Of a DNA stretch of 46,517 nucleotides, positions 33,038 through 43,583 are shown in pieces. The notes under the pieces were generated by a model. The model was not told the origin of the DNA. It ran no database searches and worked only from the letters and a program-made list of their open reading frames with translations. Positions within the stretch are counted from its first letter, which is position 1, and each line of letters opens with the position of its first letter. This DNA is from Corallococcus sp. CAG:1435 (GTDB lineage Bacteria > Bacillota > Clostridia > Christensenellales > CAG-314): NCBI GenBank assembly GCA_000433775.1, contig HF998487.1, forward strand, positions 803-47,319, read 5' to 3'. The translations under genes and the position numbers were made by a program.

Positions 33038-34215
33038 TTGCCGATAGCCCTGTCCAAAATCAAGTCGGCAACGTCGGCTTTGGACATTTCGGGGTACTTC
33101 TTCTCTCCGTTTTTGTCCAACAACGTAACCACGTTTGTGTCGCTTCCGAACACGCTGTTGTGCTTAACGTCGTTCAGCACGGCAAGATCGGCATGCTTTT
33201 CCGCAAGTTTTTTGCGTGCGTTCTCCTCTCCGTGATCCGTTTCGGCGGAAAACACGCACAAGAAGGCGTTTTTCTTAACTTCGCCCACCGCTTTGGCTAT
33301 GTCGGGATTTTTGACAAATTCCACAACAAGGTTTTGCGTTTTAATTTTGCTTTCGGAAAACTGCTTGGGTTTGTAATCGCAGGGGGCTGCCGCCATAACG
33401 AAAATGTCCGTTCCGTCAACGTGGCGGAGCGTTTCCTCGTACATCTGCTCCGTTGTCTCCACATTTACGACATTTGCGCCTTGGGGGACTTCCGCAGTGT
33501 GCCTTGCCAGCACAAGCGTTACCTCCGCCCCACGTGCCAAAGCACGTTGGGCAACCGCACACCCCATTTTACCGCTGGAAAAATTGGTGATAAAACGCAC
33601 GTCGTCAAGTTTTTCCAACGTTGCGCCACAGGTTACTACCACTTTTTTACCCTGCAAATCCTGCACGGGACACAGCAGTTTTTCGCAATAATCCACAATT
33701 ACCTGCGGTTCCGCCAACCTGCCGTCGCCAATGTCGCCGCACGCCAGAAATCCGCACCCTGCCTGTACAACGTGAACGCCACGCTTTTGCAACTTTTGCA
33801 AATTTTCCGTAAAAGCGTCGCTGTGGTACATATTTTTGTTCATTGCAGGACAAATAACCACAGGCGCAGTTGTAGCCATAAGCGTCGTGGAAAGCATATC
33901 GTCGGCAATGCCGTTGGCAAATTTACCTACAATATTAGCCGTTGCGGGACACACCAAAAACAAATCTGCCTTTTGAGCAAGGGAAATATGCTCTACTTCC
34001 CAATGTTTCTTTTGGGCAAACATGTCCGTTGTAACAGGTCGGTTGGACAAAGTTTCAAACGTCAACGGAGTTACGAATTGGGTGGCGTGTTCCGTCATTA
34101 TGACGTCAACGTTTGCGCCGAGTTTTTTCAGTCCGCGCACCACCTGACATGCCTTGTACACGGCAATTCCTCCGGTAACGCCCAAAACTACGTTTTTACC
34201 TTTCAATGTCAGCAT
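33034..34215 (-). CDS. coaBC: Bifunctional phosphopantothenoylcysteine decarboxylase/synthetase
   Basis: A 393-residue flavoprotein making 4'-phosphopantetheine for coenzyme A. The CoaC half opens V-V-L-G-V-T-G-G-I-A-V-Y-K-A, and carries the P-A-M-N-x-N-M-Y motif and a flexible-flap cysteine in G-C-G-F-L-A-C-G-D. The CoaB half has V-V-T-C-G-A-T-L-E-K and N-x-S-S-G-K-M-G. The start is 2 bp after the rpoZ stop with no clear ribosome site, so translation is probably coupled. Confidence 0.96.
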   Translation of the reverse strand: MLTLKGKNVVLGVTGGIAVYKACQVVRGLKKLGANVDVIMTEHATQFVTPLTFETLSNRPVTTDMFAQKKHWEVEHISLAQKADLFLVCPATANIVGKFANGIADDMLSTTLMATTAPVVICPAMNKNMYHSDAFTENLQKLQKRGVHVVQAGCGFLACGDIGDGRLAEPQVIVDYCEKLLCPVQDLQGKKVVVTCGATLEKLDDVRFITNFSSGKMGCAVAQRALARGAEVTLVLARHTAEVPQGANVVNVETTEQMYEETLRHVDGTDIFVMAAAPCDYKPKQFSESKIKTQNLVVEFVKNPDIAKAVGEVKKNAFLCVFSAETDHGEENARKKLAEKHADLAVLNDVKHNSVFGSDTNVVTLLDKNGEKKYPEMSKADVADLILDRAIGK

Positions 34216-34217
34216 GT

Positions 34218-34400
34218 TTATTTTTTAATTTCCGTAATTCCTTCGGCAAACTCGTTTGCCGCATAAGAGATGGGTTTGATGTTTTGAGGCAATTCCGTGC
34301 TGTTGTTCAATTCCTTTGCACGCTTTGCCACAACACAACAAAGAGCGTACTTGTCGCCTGCTTTTGCCGTCAATTCGTCAATAGGGGGTTTTGTAATCAT
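34218..34400 (-). CDS. rpoZ: RNA polymerase omega subunit
   Basis: A 60-residue omega subunit that helps assemble RNA polymerase. It contains the short P-P-I-D-E-L motif, then D-K-Y-A-L-C-C-V-V-A-K-R-A-K-E-L, matching the conserved region. It overlaps gmk by 4 bp (ATGA) and precedes coaBC, as in other Bacillota. Confidence 0.92.
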   Translation of the reverse strand: MITKPPIDELTAKAGDKYALCCVVAKRAKELNNSTELPQNIKPISYAANEFAEGITEIKK

Positions 34401-34966
34401 TTCCTTCTCTCCTTCAAAATTTCGATAATTTCGTTTACGGCTCTGTCAACGTTGTCGTTCATAATGCAGTAGTCGTACTTGCTGCGCTGAGCCAGTTCCA
34501 ATTTGTTTCTTGCCATACGAATCTGTATTTTGTCCGGCGTTTCCGAACCACGCTGAACAAGTCTTTCGTAAAGAGCCTGTTCGCTGGGCGCCTCTATGAA
34601 AAACAAAATGCTGTCGGGATAGTTTTGCTTGACCTGCAATGCGCCTTTAACGTCAATTTCCAAAATTACGTCCTTTCCGAAATTGAGCATATCCACAACA
34701 AATTTTTTGGGCGTACCGTAGTAGTTTTCAAAATGCTGGTCGTATTCCAGAAGTTCGTTGTTCTTCACCATTTCCAAAAAGGTTTCCGTCGATACGAAAA
34801 AGTAACTTCTGTCCTTTCTTTCGTTGGGACGTGGCGCACGTGTCGTTGCCGAACGTGATATCACCAAGTCGGGCATCAGACGCAACAGTTCTGCACAAAT
34901 AGTTCCTTTGCCTGCTCCGCTGGGGCCGGACAAAATAATCAGTTTACCTTTTTTTCTTTCTTCCAT
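34397..34966 (-). CDS. gmk: Guanylate kinase
   Basis: A 189-residue enzyme phosphorylating GMP to GDP. The P-loop is G-P-S-G-A-G-K-G at 14-21. The GMP-binding part has S-x-T-T-R-x-P-R-P-x-E and a Y-F-F-V-S turn. It lies between yicC and rpoZ, the standard order; remA, often found between yicC and gmk, is missing. Confidence 0.97.
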   Translation of the reverse strand: MEERKKGKLIILSGPSGAGKGTICAELLRLMPDLVISRSATTRAPRPNERKDRSYFFVSTETFLEMVKNNELLEYDQHFENYYGTPKKFVVDMLNFGKDVILEIDVKGALQVKQNYPDSILFFIEAPSEQALYERLVQRGSETPDKIQIRMARNKLELAQRSKYDYCIMNDNVDRAVNEIIEILKERRK

Positions 34967-34992
34967 ATTGTACCTCTTTTTTGTGTTTGTGA

Positions 34993-35871
34993 TTATTCCA
35001 GGTTCTGCACCTGTTCCCTCATTTTTTCCACTTCGTTTTTCATGTCCAACGCAATGTTTGTGAGATCGGTGCTGTTGGATTTACTGCAAATGGTGTTTAC
35101 TTCACGGTTGAATTCCTGCACCAAAAAATCCAGTTTCTTTCCGACAGGTTGTTCTGTCGATAAAATTTCCTTTGCGTGCAAAATGTGAGTGGCAAGACGT
35201 GTAGTTTCCTCGTCGATGCAGCATTTGTCTGCAAAGAAGCACACTTCGTTGGCAAGTTTTGCTTCATCGATTTCTACGCCCTGCAAAGCACTTTCCACCC
35301 TCTGGCGCAGTTTTTCACGGTAATTTTCCACAACGGCAGGGGCAAATTCTTTGATTTTGAGCAAAAGTTGCTGCATGACGTCAAGTTTTTTCAATAAATC
35401 CTCTCGCAGTCTGTTGCCTTCTTCCTCACGCATGACGTTCAGTTGACCTAACGCCTGCGTCAACGCCTCCTGCATCATGTCACGCAAAACCGATTCGTCT
35501 TCCACAGCCTGTTCCACCGATAACACGTCGCCGCAACGCATAAGCGCAGTAAGGGCAAAATCGTCGTGAAGTTGCGGAAACTCGTTGCTGAGTTTACTTG
35601 CCGCTTCAACGTAACCTTTTGCCAAGGCTAAATCTGCCGTAACTACTTTGTCCGTTGTTCCAAGCAGACGGTAATTGACGTAAACGTCAATATGTCCACG
35701 GGCAACCTGTTGAGAAATCATGTTCCGCACGATGTCTTCCGCAAACAAAAACATGCGGGACATTTTTGTGGATATATCCAAAAAACGATGATTGACGCTT
35801 TTTAATTCCACAACAAGTTCCCTGTTGTCACGAAGGGAAACACCTTTGCCGTAACCGGTCATGCTTTTCAT
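34993..35871 (-). CDS. yicC: YicC/YloC family endoribonuclease
   Basis: A 292-residue protein opening M-K-S-M-T-G-Y-G-K-G, then V-E-L-K-S-V-N-H-R-F-L-D, and ending F-L-V-Q-E-F-N-R-E-V-N-T-I-C-S-K-S, both hallmarks of the YicC family. Members are reported to be endoribonucleases. It is the first gene of an 11-gene run ending with rpe, behind a recognisable promoter. Confidence 0.95.
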   Translation of the reverse strand: MKSMTGYGKGVSLRDNRELVVELKSVNHRFLDISTKMSRMFLFAEDIVRNMISQQVARGHIDVYVNYRLLGTTDKVVTADLALAKGYVEAASKLSNEFPQLHDDFALTALMRCGDVLSVEQAVEDESVLRDMMQEALTQALGQLNVMREEEGNRLREDLLKKLDVMQQLLLKIKEFAPAVVENYREKLRQRVESALQGVEIDEAKLANEVCFFADKCCIDEETTRLATHILHAKEILSTEQPVGKKLDFLVQEFNREVNTICSKSNSTDLTNIALDMKNEVEKMREQVQNLE

Positions 35872-35931
35872 AAATTACCACCAAATTCACAATTATTCTG
35901 AAAATGTTTCACCGACAATTCCTATCTACGT

Positions 35932-35960
35932 ATTATAGCACAACAGAAAAATTTAAGCAA
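35932..35960 (-). promoter_or_regulatory. Promoter of the yicC to rpe gene cluster
   Basis: On the minus strand TTGCTT (35955-35960), a 17-bp spacer and TATAAT (35932-35937). The start would be near 35925, a leader of about 55 nt. Confidence 0.75.
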
Positions 35961-36181
35961 TTACTAAATAATATAAATAAAAAAATACTATGCAAAATTA
36001 CCGTAAATTTCTGCCGTCAAACAACAAAAATGACCGCTGGAATGCACAGTGAAAGATTTTGACAATCAGATTACGAAGCATTTCAACCGAGATAAGGCAC
36101 AAGAAACACAATTTGTATCGACACACAACCCGAAGCGTCTGCTTCTTTCGACTTTGAGAGCAATATTTTTCCACAAAACAG

Positions 36182-36202
36182 ATACTATGTCTGTAATAGT
36201 GT
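36182..36202 (+). repeat. Dispersed 21-bp palindrome, copy 6
   Basis: ATACTAT-GTCTGTA-ATAGTGT. The right arm differs by one base. It lies in the gene-free region between yicC and ligA. Confidence 0.75.
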
Positions 36203-36321
36203 TCTGCGTTTTGTTGTTTTTCGCCATAATCTAGCCTTTTGCGGCTGAAAAGTTGACTGAAACACACAAAAAAACACGCTGTCAATACAAATTACACTTG
36301 CTTTGTTTTCCTGCAAAAATA

Positions 36322-38300
<1,979 letters not shown>

Positions 38301-40538
38301 CTACTTAATTATTGTCATCGGCGCAAATCGCACGTTGAGAGATTTTTTGCCGACGTTTTCAAACACTACATCGGCAGTTTCACCGGAAATGCGCAAAATC
38401 ATACCTCTGCCAAATGCTTTGTGCTGCACCATCTGCCCCACCTTGAAGGGGGGAATTTCGTTTTTTGACTTACCCTGATTGGGGGCGGTTGCGATAGGCT
38501 CCGTATTGATTAGTTTGTCAAGGTAGGAAGTGTCTTCAAGTTGCCTTTCGGAAGCAGGCGCACGTTGCGGTTGCAAGAACTTTTGCGTTTCGGAAAAATA
38601 TGTGCTGGCGTAGGAACGTTTGTGCGACCCCCAAAGAAAGCGGTCGTTTGCCCTCGTAAGATACAGCCTCTTTTCCGCACGAGTAACGGCAACATACATT
38701 AGACGCCGTTCTTCGCTGTTTTCCCTGCTGCTGTACGACGAACGGCGGGAGGGAAAAATTCCTTCCTCCAACCCGACGACAAACACCACTTTAAATTCCA
38801 GTCCTTTCACTGCGTGTATCGTTGCAATGGTAATAAATCCGTTTTCGACACTTCCTTCGTCCACGCTGGAAAGAAGGGAAACGGACTGCAAAAACTCCGC
38901 AAGCCCCACCGTGGGGTTGACCTGCTGGAACTCACCTACCGATTGTTCGAACTCGTCTATGTTCAATGCCCTGTCATCGTCGCCCGCATCCTGATACACT
39001 TTGCGGAATTCCAAAATATCAAGCATGGAATGTACAAAATTTTTAAGGGACAGTTTTTGCGACAAATCGCAAAGTTCGGAATACAACTTGTAAAAATCCA
39101 GCAATTTTGCACGTGTTGACGAATTGAAAATTTCAAGATTGCGTTCGTCGGAAATGACGTCCACCAGCGATATGCCGTATTCCGCCGAAAGATTGCGCAA
39201 CTTTTCCAATGTAGTGTCGCCTATGCCACGTCTGCGAGGAACGTTTATTACACGCAAGAAAGCCTCGGAATCGCAGGGATTTACAATTAAACGCAGGTAA
39301 CCGATAACGTCCTTGATTTCCTTGCGCTCGTAAAACCGAAAACCGCCGTAAACTCTGTACGGCATGCCGTTGCGCTGAAATTCCTGTTCGAAACTGCGTG
39401 AAAGGGCATTGACACGTGCTAGCACTGCAAAATCGCTTAAAGTGTATCCTCTGGACAGCAACTGCTTAATTTGCTCACACACAAAATACGCTTCGTCATG
39501 TTCGTTGTAGGCGGTGAAAAGTTGCACCTTTACCCCCTCTTCGTTTTCCGTCCAAAGCGATTTTTCAAAGCGGTCGGCATTTTTGGCAATGATATTGTTT
39601 GCCACGTCCAGAATTCTTTTTGTAGAGCGGTAGTTTTGTTCCAATTTGTAAATTTTGCAATCGGCAAAATCCTTGGAAAACTTCATCAGATTGTACGCTT
39701 CCGCACCACGCCAACTGTAAATGGATTGGTCGTCGTCGCCCACAACGAAAATGTTGCCGTACTTTTCCCCCAACAAGCGAAAAATTTCGTACTGCACCTT
39801 GTTGGTGTCCTGAAATTCGTCTATAAGAATGTACTTGTAACGTTCACGGTATTTTTCCAGAATATCGGGAAAGCGTGAAAACAGTTTATGTACAAAATAC
39901 AGCAAATCGTCAAAGTCCAAAGCATTGTTCTGTTGCATTTTCTCGTTGTATTGCGAAATTATTTTCAGCAAATCTTCCCGTGAACTTTGCGCAGACTGGC
40001 TCAACTGTTCCAACTGACTTTCGATGTATTCGTCCAAAGTTGCATCCAACGATTCTTCGACGGTGTTTGCACTGTCCAACATATCCGTGGACGTCAAATT
40101 GTTTTTCATCGAGGAAATACCCTCGCTGAGTTTGTCCACGTTTTTGGCGTCGCATTCGTCCCAGAATTCCCGTGCTATTTTTTTGAGAAGACTTTTTTTA
40201 TCCTCTTCGTCGTAGATGGAAAAATTGCTGTTTCTGCCCAAAGCACTGCTTTCACGGCGCAAAACGGTAGCACAAAAAGAGTGTATGGTAGAAATGTGCA
40301 TAAACTGCGCATTGCATTGAAAGTCAAAAAGCCTGCGTTTCATTTCGTTTGCGGCTTTGTTGGTAAAGGTTATGGCAAGAATTTCCGACGGATTCACACG
40401 GTATTCCTGCACAAGGTAAAGTATTCTGTTGGTAAGCACACGGGTTTTCCCCGTGCCCGCACCTGCCAACACCAAAGTCGGTGCAAGGGGAGCGGTAACG
40501 GCGGCAAGTTGTGCGGAATTCAGATTTTGCAAGTTCAA
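38301..40538 (-). CDS. pcrA: ATP-dependent DNA helicase PcrA/UvrD
   Basis: A superfamily 1A helicase of about 745 residues used in repair and rolling-circle replication. It shows the Q motif L-N-S-A-Q-L, Walker A G-A-G-T-G-K-T, V-G-D-D-D-Q-S-I-Y-S-W-R-G-A, and late motifs H-A-V-K-G-L-E-F and V-A-V-T-R-A. No ATG is near the start. TTG 40538 sits 6 nt after a GAGG site; TTG codons at 40550, 40544 and 40532 are alternatives. Confidence 0.94.
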   Translation of the reverse strand: MNLQNLNSAQLAAVTAPLAPTLVLAGAGTGKTRVLTNRILYLVQEYRVNPSEILAITFTNKAANEMKRRLFDFQCNAQFMHISTIHSFCATVLRRESSALGRNSNFSIYDEEDKKSLLKKIAREFWDECDAKNVDKLSEGISSMKNNLTSTDMLDSANTVEESLDATLDEYIESQLEQLSQSAQSSREDLLKIISQYNEKMQQNNALDFDDLLYFVHKLFSRFPDILEKYRERYKYILIDEFQDTNKVQYEIFRLLGEKYGNIFVVGDDDQSIYSWRGAEAYNLMKFSKDFADCKIYKLEQNYRSTKRILDVANNIIAKNADRFEKSLWTENEEGVKVQLFTAYNEHDEAYFVCEQIKQLLSRGYTLSDFAVLARVNALSRSFEQEFQRNGMPYRVYGGFRFYERKEIKDVIGYLRLIVNPCDSEAFLRVINVPRRRGIGDTTLEKLRNLSAEYGISLVDVISDERNLEIFNSSTRAKLLDFYKLYSELCDLSQKLSLKNFVHSMLDILEFRKVYQDAGDDDRALNIDEFEQSVGEFQQVNPTVGLAEFLQSVSLLSSVDEGSVENGFITIATIHAVKGLEFKVVFVVGLEEGIFPSRRSSYSSRENSEERRLMYVAVTRAEKRLYLTRANDRFLWGSHKRSYASTYFSETQKFLQPQRAPASERQLEDTSYLDKLINTEPIATAPNQGKSKNEIPPFKVGQMVQHKAFGRGMILRISGETADVVFENVGKKSLNVRFAPMTIIK

Positions 40539-40564
40539 TGTCAACCTCAATAATATTGAAACAT

Positions 40565-41215
40565 TCAGTCTTTTTTGGTTTTAATAGAGGGTTTCCTCTT
40601 GGTGAGTGTAACCTTTTTCATGTCCACGTCAACGCCTTTGCCGTGTTTGGCGATAAACTTGCGTTGTGCGGAAAAACCGAAACGCCCCAGGTGCTTGCCC
40701 GTTGCGTAGTACTCGCCGTGCTGATAGTTTACAAGTTTTGCAAAGGAATAATCTATCTTTCCGTTTTCGTCGACAAGGTTTTCATCGACGTGAACAGCCA
40801 CCACGTCGGCAAGAAACATATCGTGCGACCCGAGGTTCAGTACGTCAAACACCACACATTCCATGTTTATCGGCGACTGCTCGATAAGCGGGGGTTTCAC
40901 AGCCGAAGCCTGCAGTTTTGTCAGTTTCATCTGCCGGAATTTGTCCTCGTCACGTCCGCTGCGTATGCCGCAATAGTCGCAACAGGGCAACAAATCGGAA
41001 GAGGTAAAGTTTATGACAAACTGTCTGTTTTTGTTGATTATGTCGTAGGAATACCTGTCGTGCCGAATGGAGACATACACTCTTGGCGGATAGGAACAAA
41101 CCACGCCCGTCCAGGCGACGGTGATAATGTTGGATTTTTCCATATCTCCCACTGTTACCATAACAACAGGCAACGGAGCCAGAATGGTAGAACCTTTCAA
41201 CAGTATTTTTGACAT
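40565..41215 (-). CDS. Flavin reductase-like FMN-binding protein
   Basis: A 216-residue protein of the flavin-reductase-like family: G-S-T-I-L-A-P-L-P-V-V-M-V-T-V, then W-T-G-V-V-C-S-Y-P-P-R-V-Y-V-S-I-R, and I-N-F-T-S-S-D-L-L-P, the usual strand order. The substrate is unknown. ATG 41215 is chosen because GGAGG precedes it. The C-terminus is a basic tail (K-K-V-T-L-T-K-R-K-P-S-I-K-T-K-K-D). It is just upstream of pcrA and probably cotranscribed with pcrA-ligA. Confidence 0.88.
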   Translation of the reverse strand: MSKILLKGSTILAPLPVVMVTVGDMEKSNIITVAWTGVVCSYPPRVYVSIRHDRYSYDIINKNRQFVINFTSSDLLPCCDYCGIRSGRDEDKFRQMKLTKLQASAVKPPLIEQSPINMECVVFDVLNLGSHDMFLADVVAVHVDENLVDENGKIDYSFAKLVNYQHGEYYATGKHLGRFGFSAQRKFIAKHGKGVDVDMKKVTLTKRKPSIKTKKD

Positions 41216-41708
41216 ATCTTCCTCCAAATCAACAATAAAATTCCACACAAAAAATTTTCCACGTAGGTTTGGCGTAGCAAGTTTTCCACAAACTTCGGCA
41301 ACAAAACGACGAAACAAAACGCTTCGTTACGTTTCCTTCCAAGCGCACTCTGCCCTGCAAAAGTCTGTTTTCGTTACAAAGGCGGCAAACTTTGAAAATC
41401 AATCAAAGGCAACAACCTTTTATTACACTGCACACAAAGCGGATTTTGTAATCGGCAAAGAAGTAACGAGGCACAATACACCGGTTGCAACAAAATTCAA
41501 CTGTACACTGCTATTGTTCACTACAAAAAGATCTCTACGAAAACACGCTGACGAGTGGAAAAAGCACCGAATGCAAAACCAATTTTTCGCATATTTCTCT
41601 TTCAAACGCTTCCCACAAAATCACTCATGTATTACCCGAAAGCGTCTGACTTGTGCGTCAGGGATTATTTTTGAAAGAGTTTCCACCCTTACAAAGACGT
41701 GTAAACCG
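41216..41708. other. Intergenic region between flavin reductase and yigZ
   Basis: No gene, promoter of good quality or terminator is clear in this 493-bp stretch. A weak hairpin CTGAC/GTCAG occurs near 41647-41662. Confidence 0.5.
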
Positions 41709-42341
41709 TCATTTATTCTGCGACAACATCGGAAAATGACAAAGCAGACGCTCCGAATTGCCGAATTGCGCTTTGCCTAATGTGTTTTCTGTTACTATGT
41801 CTGTAATAGTAGTTGACAAAACACTTGGAAACAGCAGTACTAACTCAACTTTATCGGAATATACGGCATTTTCTTCCCTTGCAAAAGCCGAAAAGGCTCG
41901 GCGCAACGGTTTTAATTGCGAGTAATCCACCAATACCGACAATCTTGTGCAATCCGTCATCTGCACTCTTTCACACAGTTTCAACGCTTCCGCACAACTG
42001 CCGTTGTAGGCACGCACAAGACCGCCTGCACCTAATTTGATTCCGCCAAAGTATCTTGTAACGACAACGCACACCCTGTTGAGAGCGTTGTTTTTGATGC
42101 ACTCCAATATCGGCATTCCTGCAGTGCCCTGCGGTTCTCCGTCGTCGCTGTACTTCATTTTGTCGTCCACAATGTAGGCGTAGCAATTGTGCGTGGCGTC
42201 GAAAAACTTTTTCCTTTTGGAATTTACAAATTCCGTTGCCTCTTCCACGCTTTCAACGCCCTTCACCGACGCAATAAACCGTGATTTTTCAATCACTATC
42301 TCATGCACCGTTTCGCCTTTTACCGTCGTGTACTCTTTCAT
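41709..42341 (-). CDS. YigZ/IMPACT family protein
   Basis: A 210-residue protein of the YigZ/IMPACT family. Hallmarks are K-S-R-F-I-A, A-T-H-N-C-Y-A-Y, D-D-G-E-P-Q-G-T-A-G-M-P-I and V-T-R-Y-F-G-G-I-K-L-G-A-G-G-L-V-R-A-Y. The molecular role is not well defined; the eukaryotic homologue modulates translation control. Its start overlaps tyrS by 4 bp. The 3' end contains copy 7 of the dispersed palindrome, encoding T-T-I-T-D-I-V-T. Confidence 0.92.
   Translation of the reverse strand: MKEYTTVKGETVHEIVIEKSRFIASVKGVESVEEATEFVNSKRKKFFDATHNCYAYIVDDKMKYSDDGEPQGTAGMPILECIKNNALNRVCVVVTRYFGGIKLGAGGLVRAYNGSCAEALKLCERVQMTDCTRLSVLVDYSQLKPLRRAFSAFAREENAVYSDKVELVLLFPSVLSTTITDIVTENTLGKAQFGNSERLLCHFPMLSQNK
41792..41812 (+). 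repeat. Dispersed 21-bp palindrome, copy 7 (inside yigZ)
   Basis: TTACTAT-GTCTGTA-ATAGTAG. Only the outermost bases of the arms differ from the consensus. It lies inside the last third of the yigZ gene. Confidence 0.7.
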
Positions 42342-43543
42342 TTTACAACTACTTTGAGATGCACCTTTTTGCCTTTGTGAAGCAAAAATTCGCCCTTATC
42401 TCGCAACGCCGACGGCAATGTCCAGGAATAGTCGGAAATCTTTTCGTCGTTTACGGAAACGCCTCCGCCCTCCACAAGACGGCGTGCTTCGCCGTTGGAC
42501 TTGCACAAAGCGCATTTTACCAAAATGTCTATTATATTTGTGGGGGAAGAAATTTCCACCGTAGGCATATTGTCTGCATCACGAGAAAACGCCGCCTTAA
42601 CCTGCGTAAGTACGCTGTCGGCAACCTCTTTTCCGTGTACGATAGCCGTTACTTCGTACGCCAGACGTTCTTTGGCAACGTTCATTCTTTCGTCACGGTA
42701 ACGGCACAGTTCGGAAATCTCTTTCAAAGGCAGGAATGTGAGCAGTTTAAGACACGTTTCCACCCTGTCGTCTTCGACGTTTCGCCAATACTGGAAGAAG
42801 TCGAAAGGCGATGTCTTTTGGGCGTCCAGCCACACTGCTCCCTTTGCCGTCTTGCCCATTTTTTTGCCTTCCGACGTTGTAAGCAAGGAGAAAGTTGCGG
42901 CATAAGCCACCTTTTGTTCCTTGCGTCTTACGAGGTCGGCTCCTGCAAGCATATTGCTCCACTGGTCGTCCCCTCCCATTTGCAGCACACAGCCGTACTC
43001 TCTGTTGAGGTGCAAAAAGTCGTAGGATTGCATCAACATGTAGTTGAATTCCAAAAATGTCAAGCCCTTTTCCAATCTCTGTTTGTAACATTCCGCAGTT
43101 AGCATTTTATTGACGGAAAAACACGCCCCGACATCCCGCAGAAAATCGATGTAATTCAAGTCGCACAGCCAGTCGGCGTTGTTGGCAAAAATTGCTTTGC
43201 CGTCGGAAACGTCGATAAAGCGTGCCATCTGTTTTTTGAAACACTCCACGTTGTGGGCGATGGTTTCCTTGGACATCATCTGACGCATGTCGGTGCGTCC
43301 CGACGGATCTCCCACCATTGCCGTGCCTCCGCCGATAAGCACAATGGGACGGTGCCCGGCACGCTGCATGTGCGCCATAGCCATAAGCGTTACGAAATGC
43401 CCCACATGCAGACTGTCCGCAGTTGGGTCGTATCCCGTGTAAAAGGTAACCTTTTCGCTGTCAAGCAGTTTGTACAATTCCTCTTCGTACACAATTTGTT
43501 TGAGGTAACCTCTCTCTTTCAAAACATCCAAAACATTTTTCAT
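42338..43543 (-). CDS. tyrS: Tyrosyl-tRNA synthetase
   Basis: A 401-residue class I synthetase charging tRNA-Tyr. The HIGH-type motif is H-V-G-H (46-49, after D-S-L), and the KMSKS-type motif is K-M-G-K-T. A C-terminal S4 RNA-binding domain ends the protein. ATG 43543 follows GGAG. Only 40 bp separate it from the ABC permease, with no T-box leader, so it is read from the upstream operon. Confidence 0.97.
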   Translation of the reverse strand: MKNVLDVLKERGYLKQIVYEEELYKLLDSEKVTFYTGYDPTADSLHVGHFVTLMAMAHMQRAGHRPIVLIGGGTAMVGDPSGRTDMRQMMSKETIAHNVECFKKQMARFIDVSDGKAIFANNADWLCDLNYIDFLRDVGACFSVNKMLTAECYKQRLEKGLTFLEFNYMLMQSYDFLHLNREYGCVLQMGGDDQWSNMLAGADLVRRKEQKVAYAATFSLLTTSEGKKMGKTAKGAVWLDAQKTSPFDFFQYWRNVEDDRVETCLKLLTFLPLKEISELCRYRDERMNVAKERLAYEVTAIVHGKEVADSVLTQVKAAFSRDADNMPTVEISSPTNIIDILVKCALCKSNGEARRLVEGGGVSVNDEKISDYSWTLPSALRDKGEFLLHKGKKVHLKVVVK

Positions 43544-43583
43544 AAAATTCTCCAAAAGGCGAAACGCCGTATTTTCAAAGCCG

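Larger units (their letters stand above)
35872..36321. other. Intergenic region between yicC promoter and ligA terminator
   Basis: Contains the yicC promoter (35932-35960), copy 6 of the dispersed palindrome (36182-36202), and otherwise no feature I can support. Confidence 0.6.

Noticed and set aside
43544..43583. A T-box leader controlling tyrS
   Set aside because: Only 40 bp separate tyrS from the preceding gene, with no specifier stem, T-box motif or terminator.
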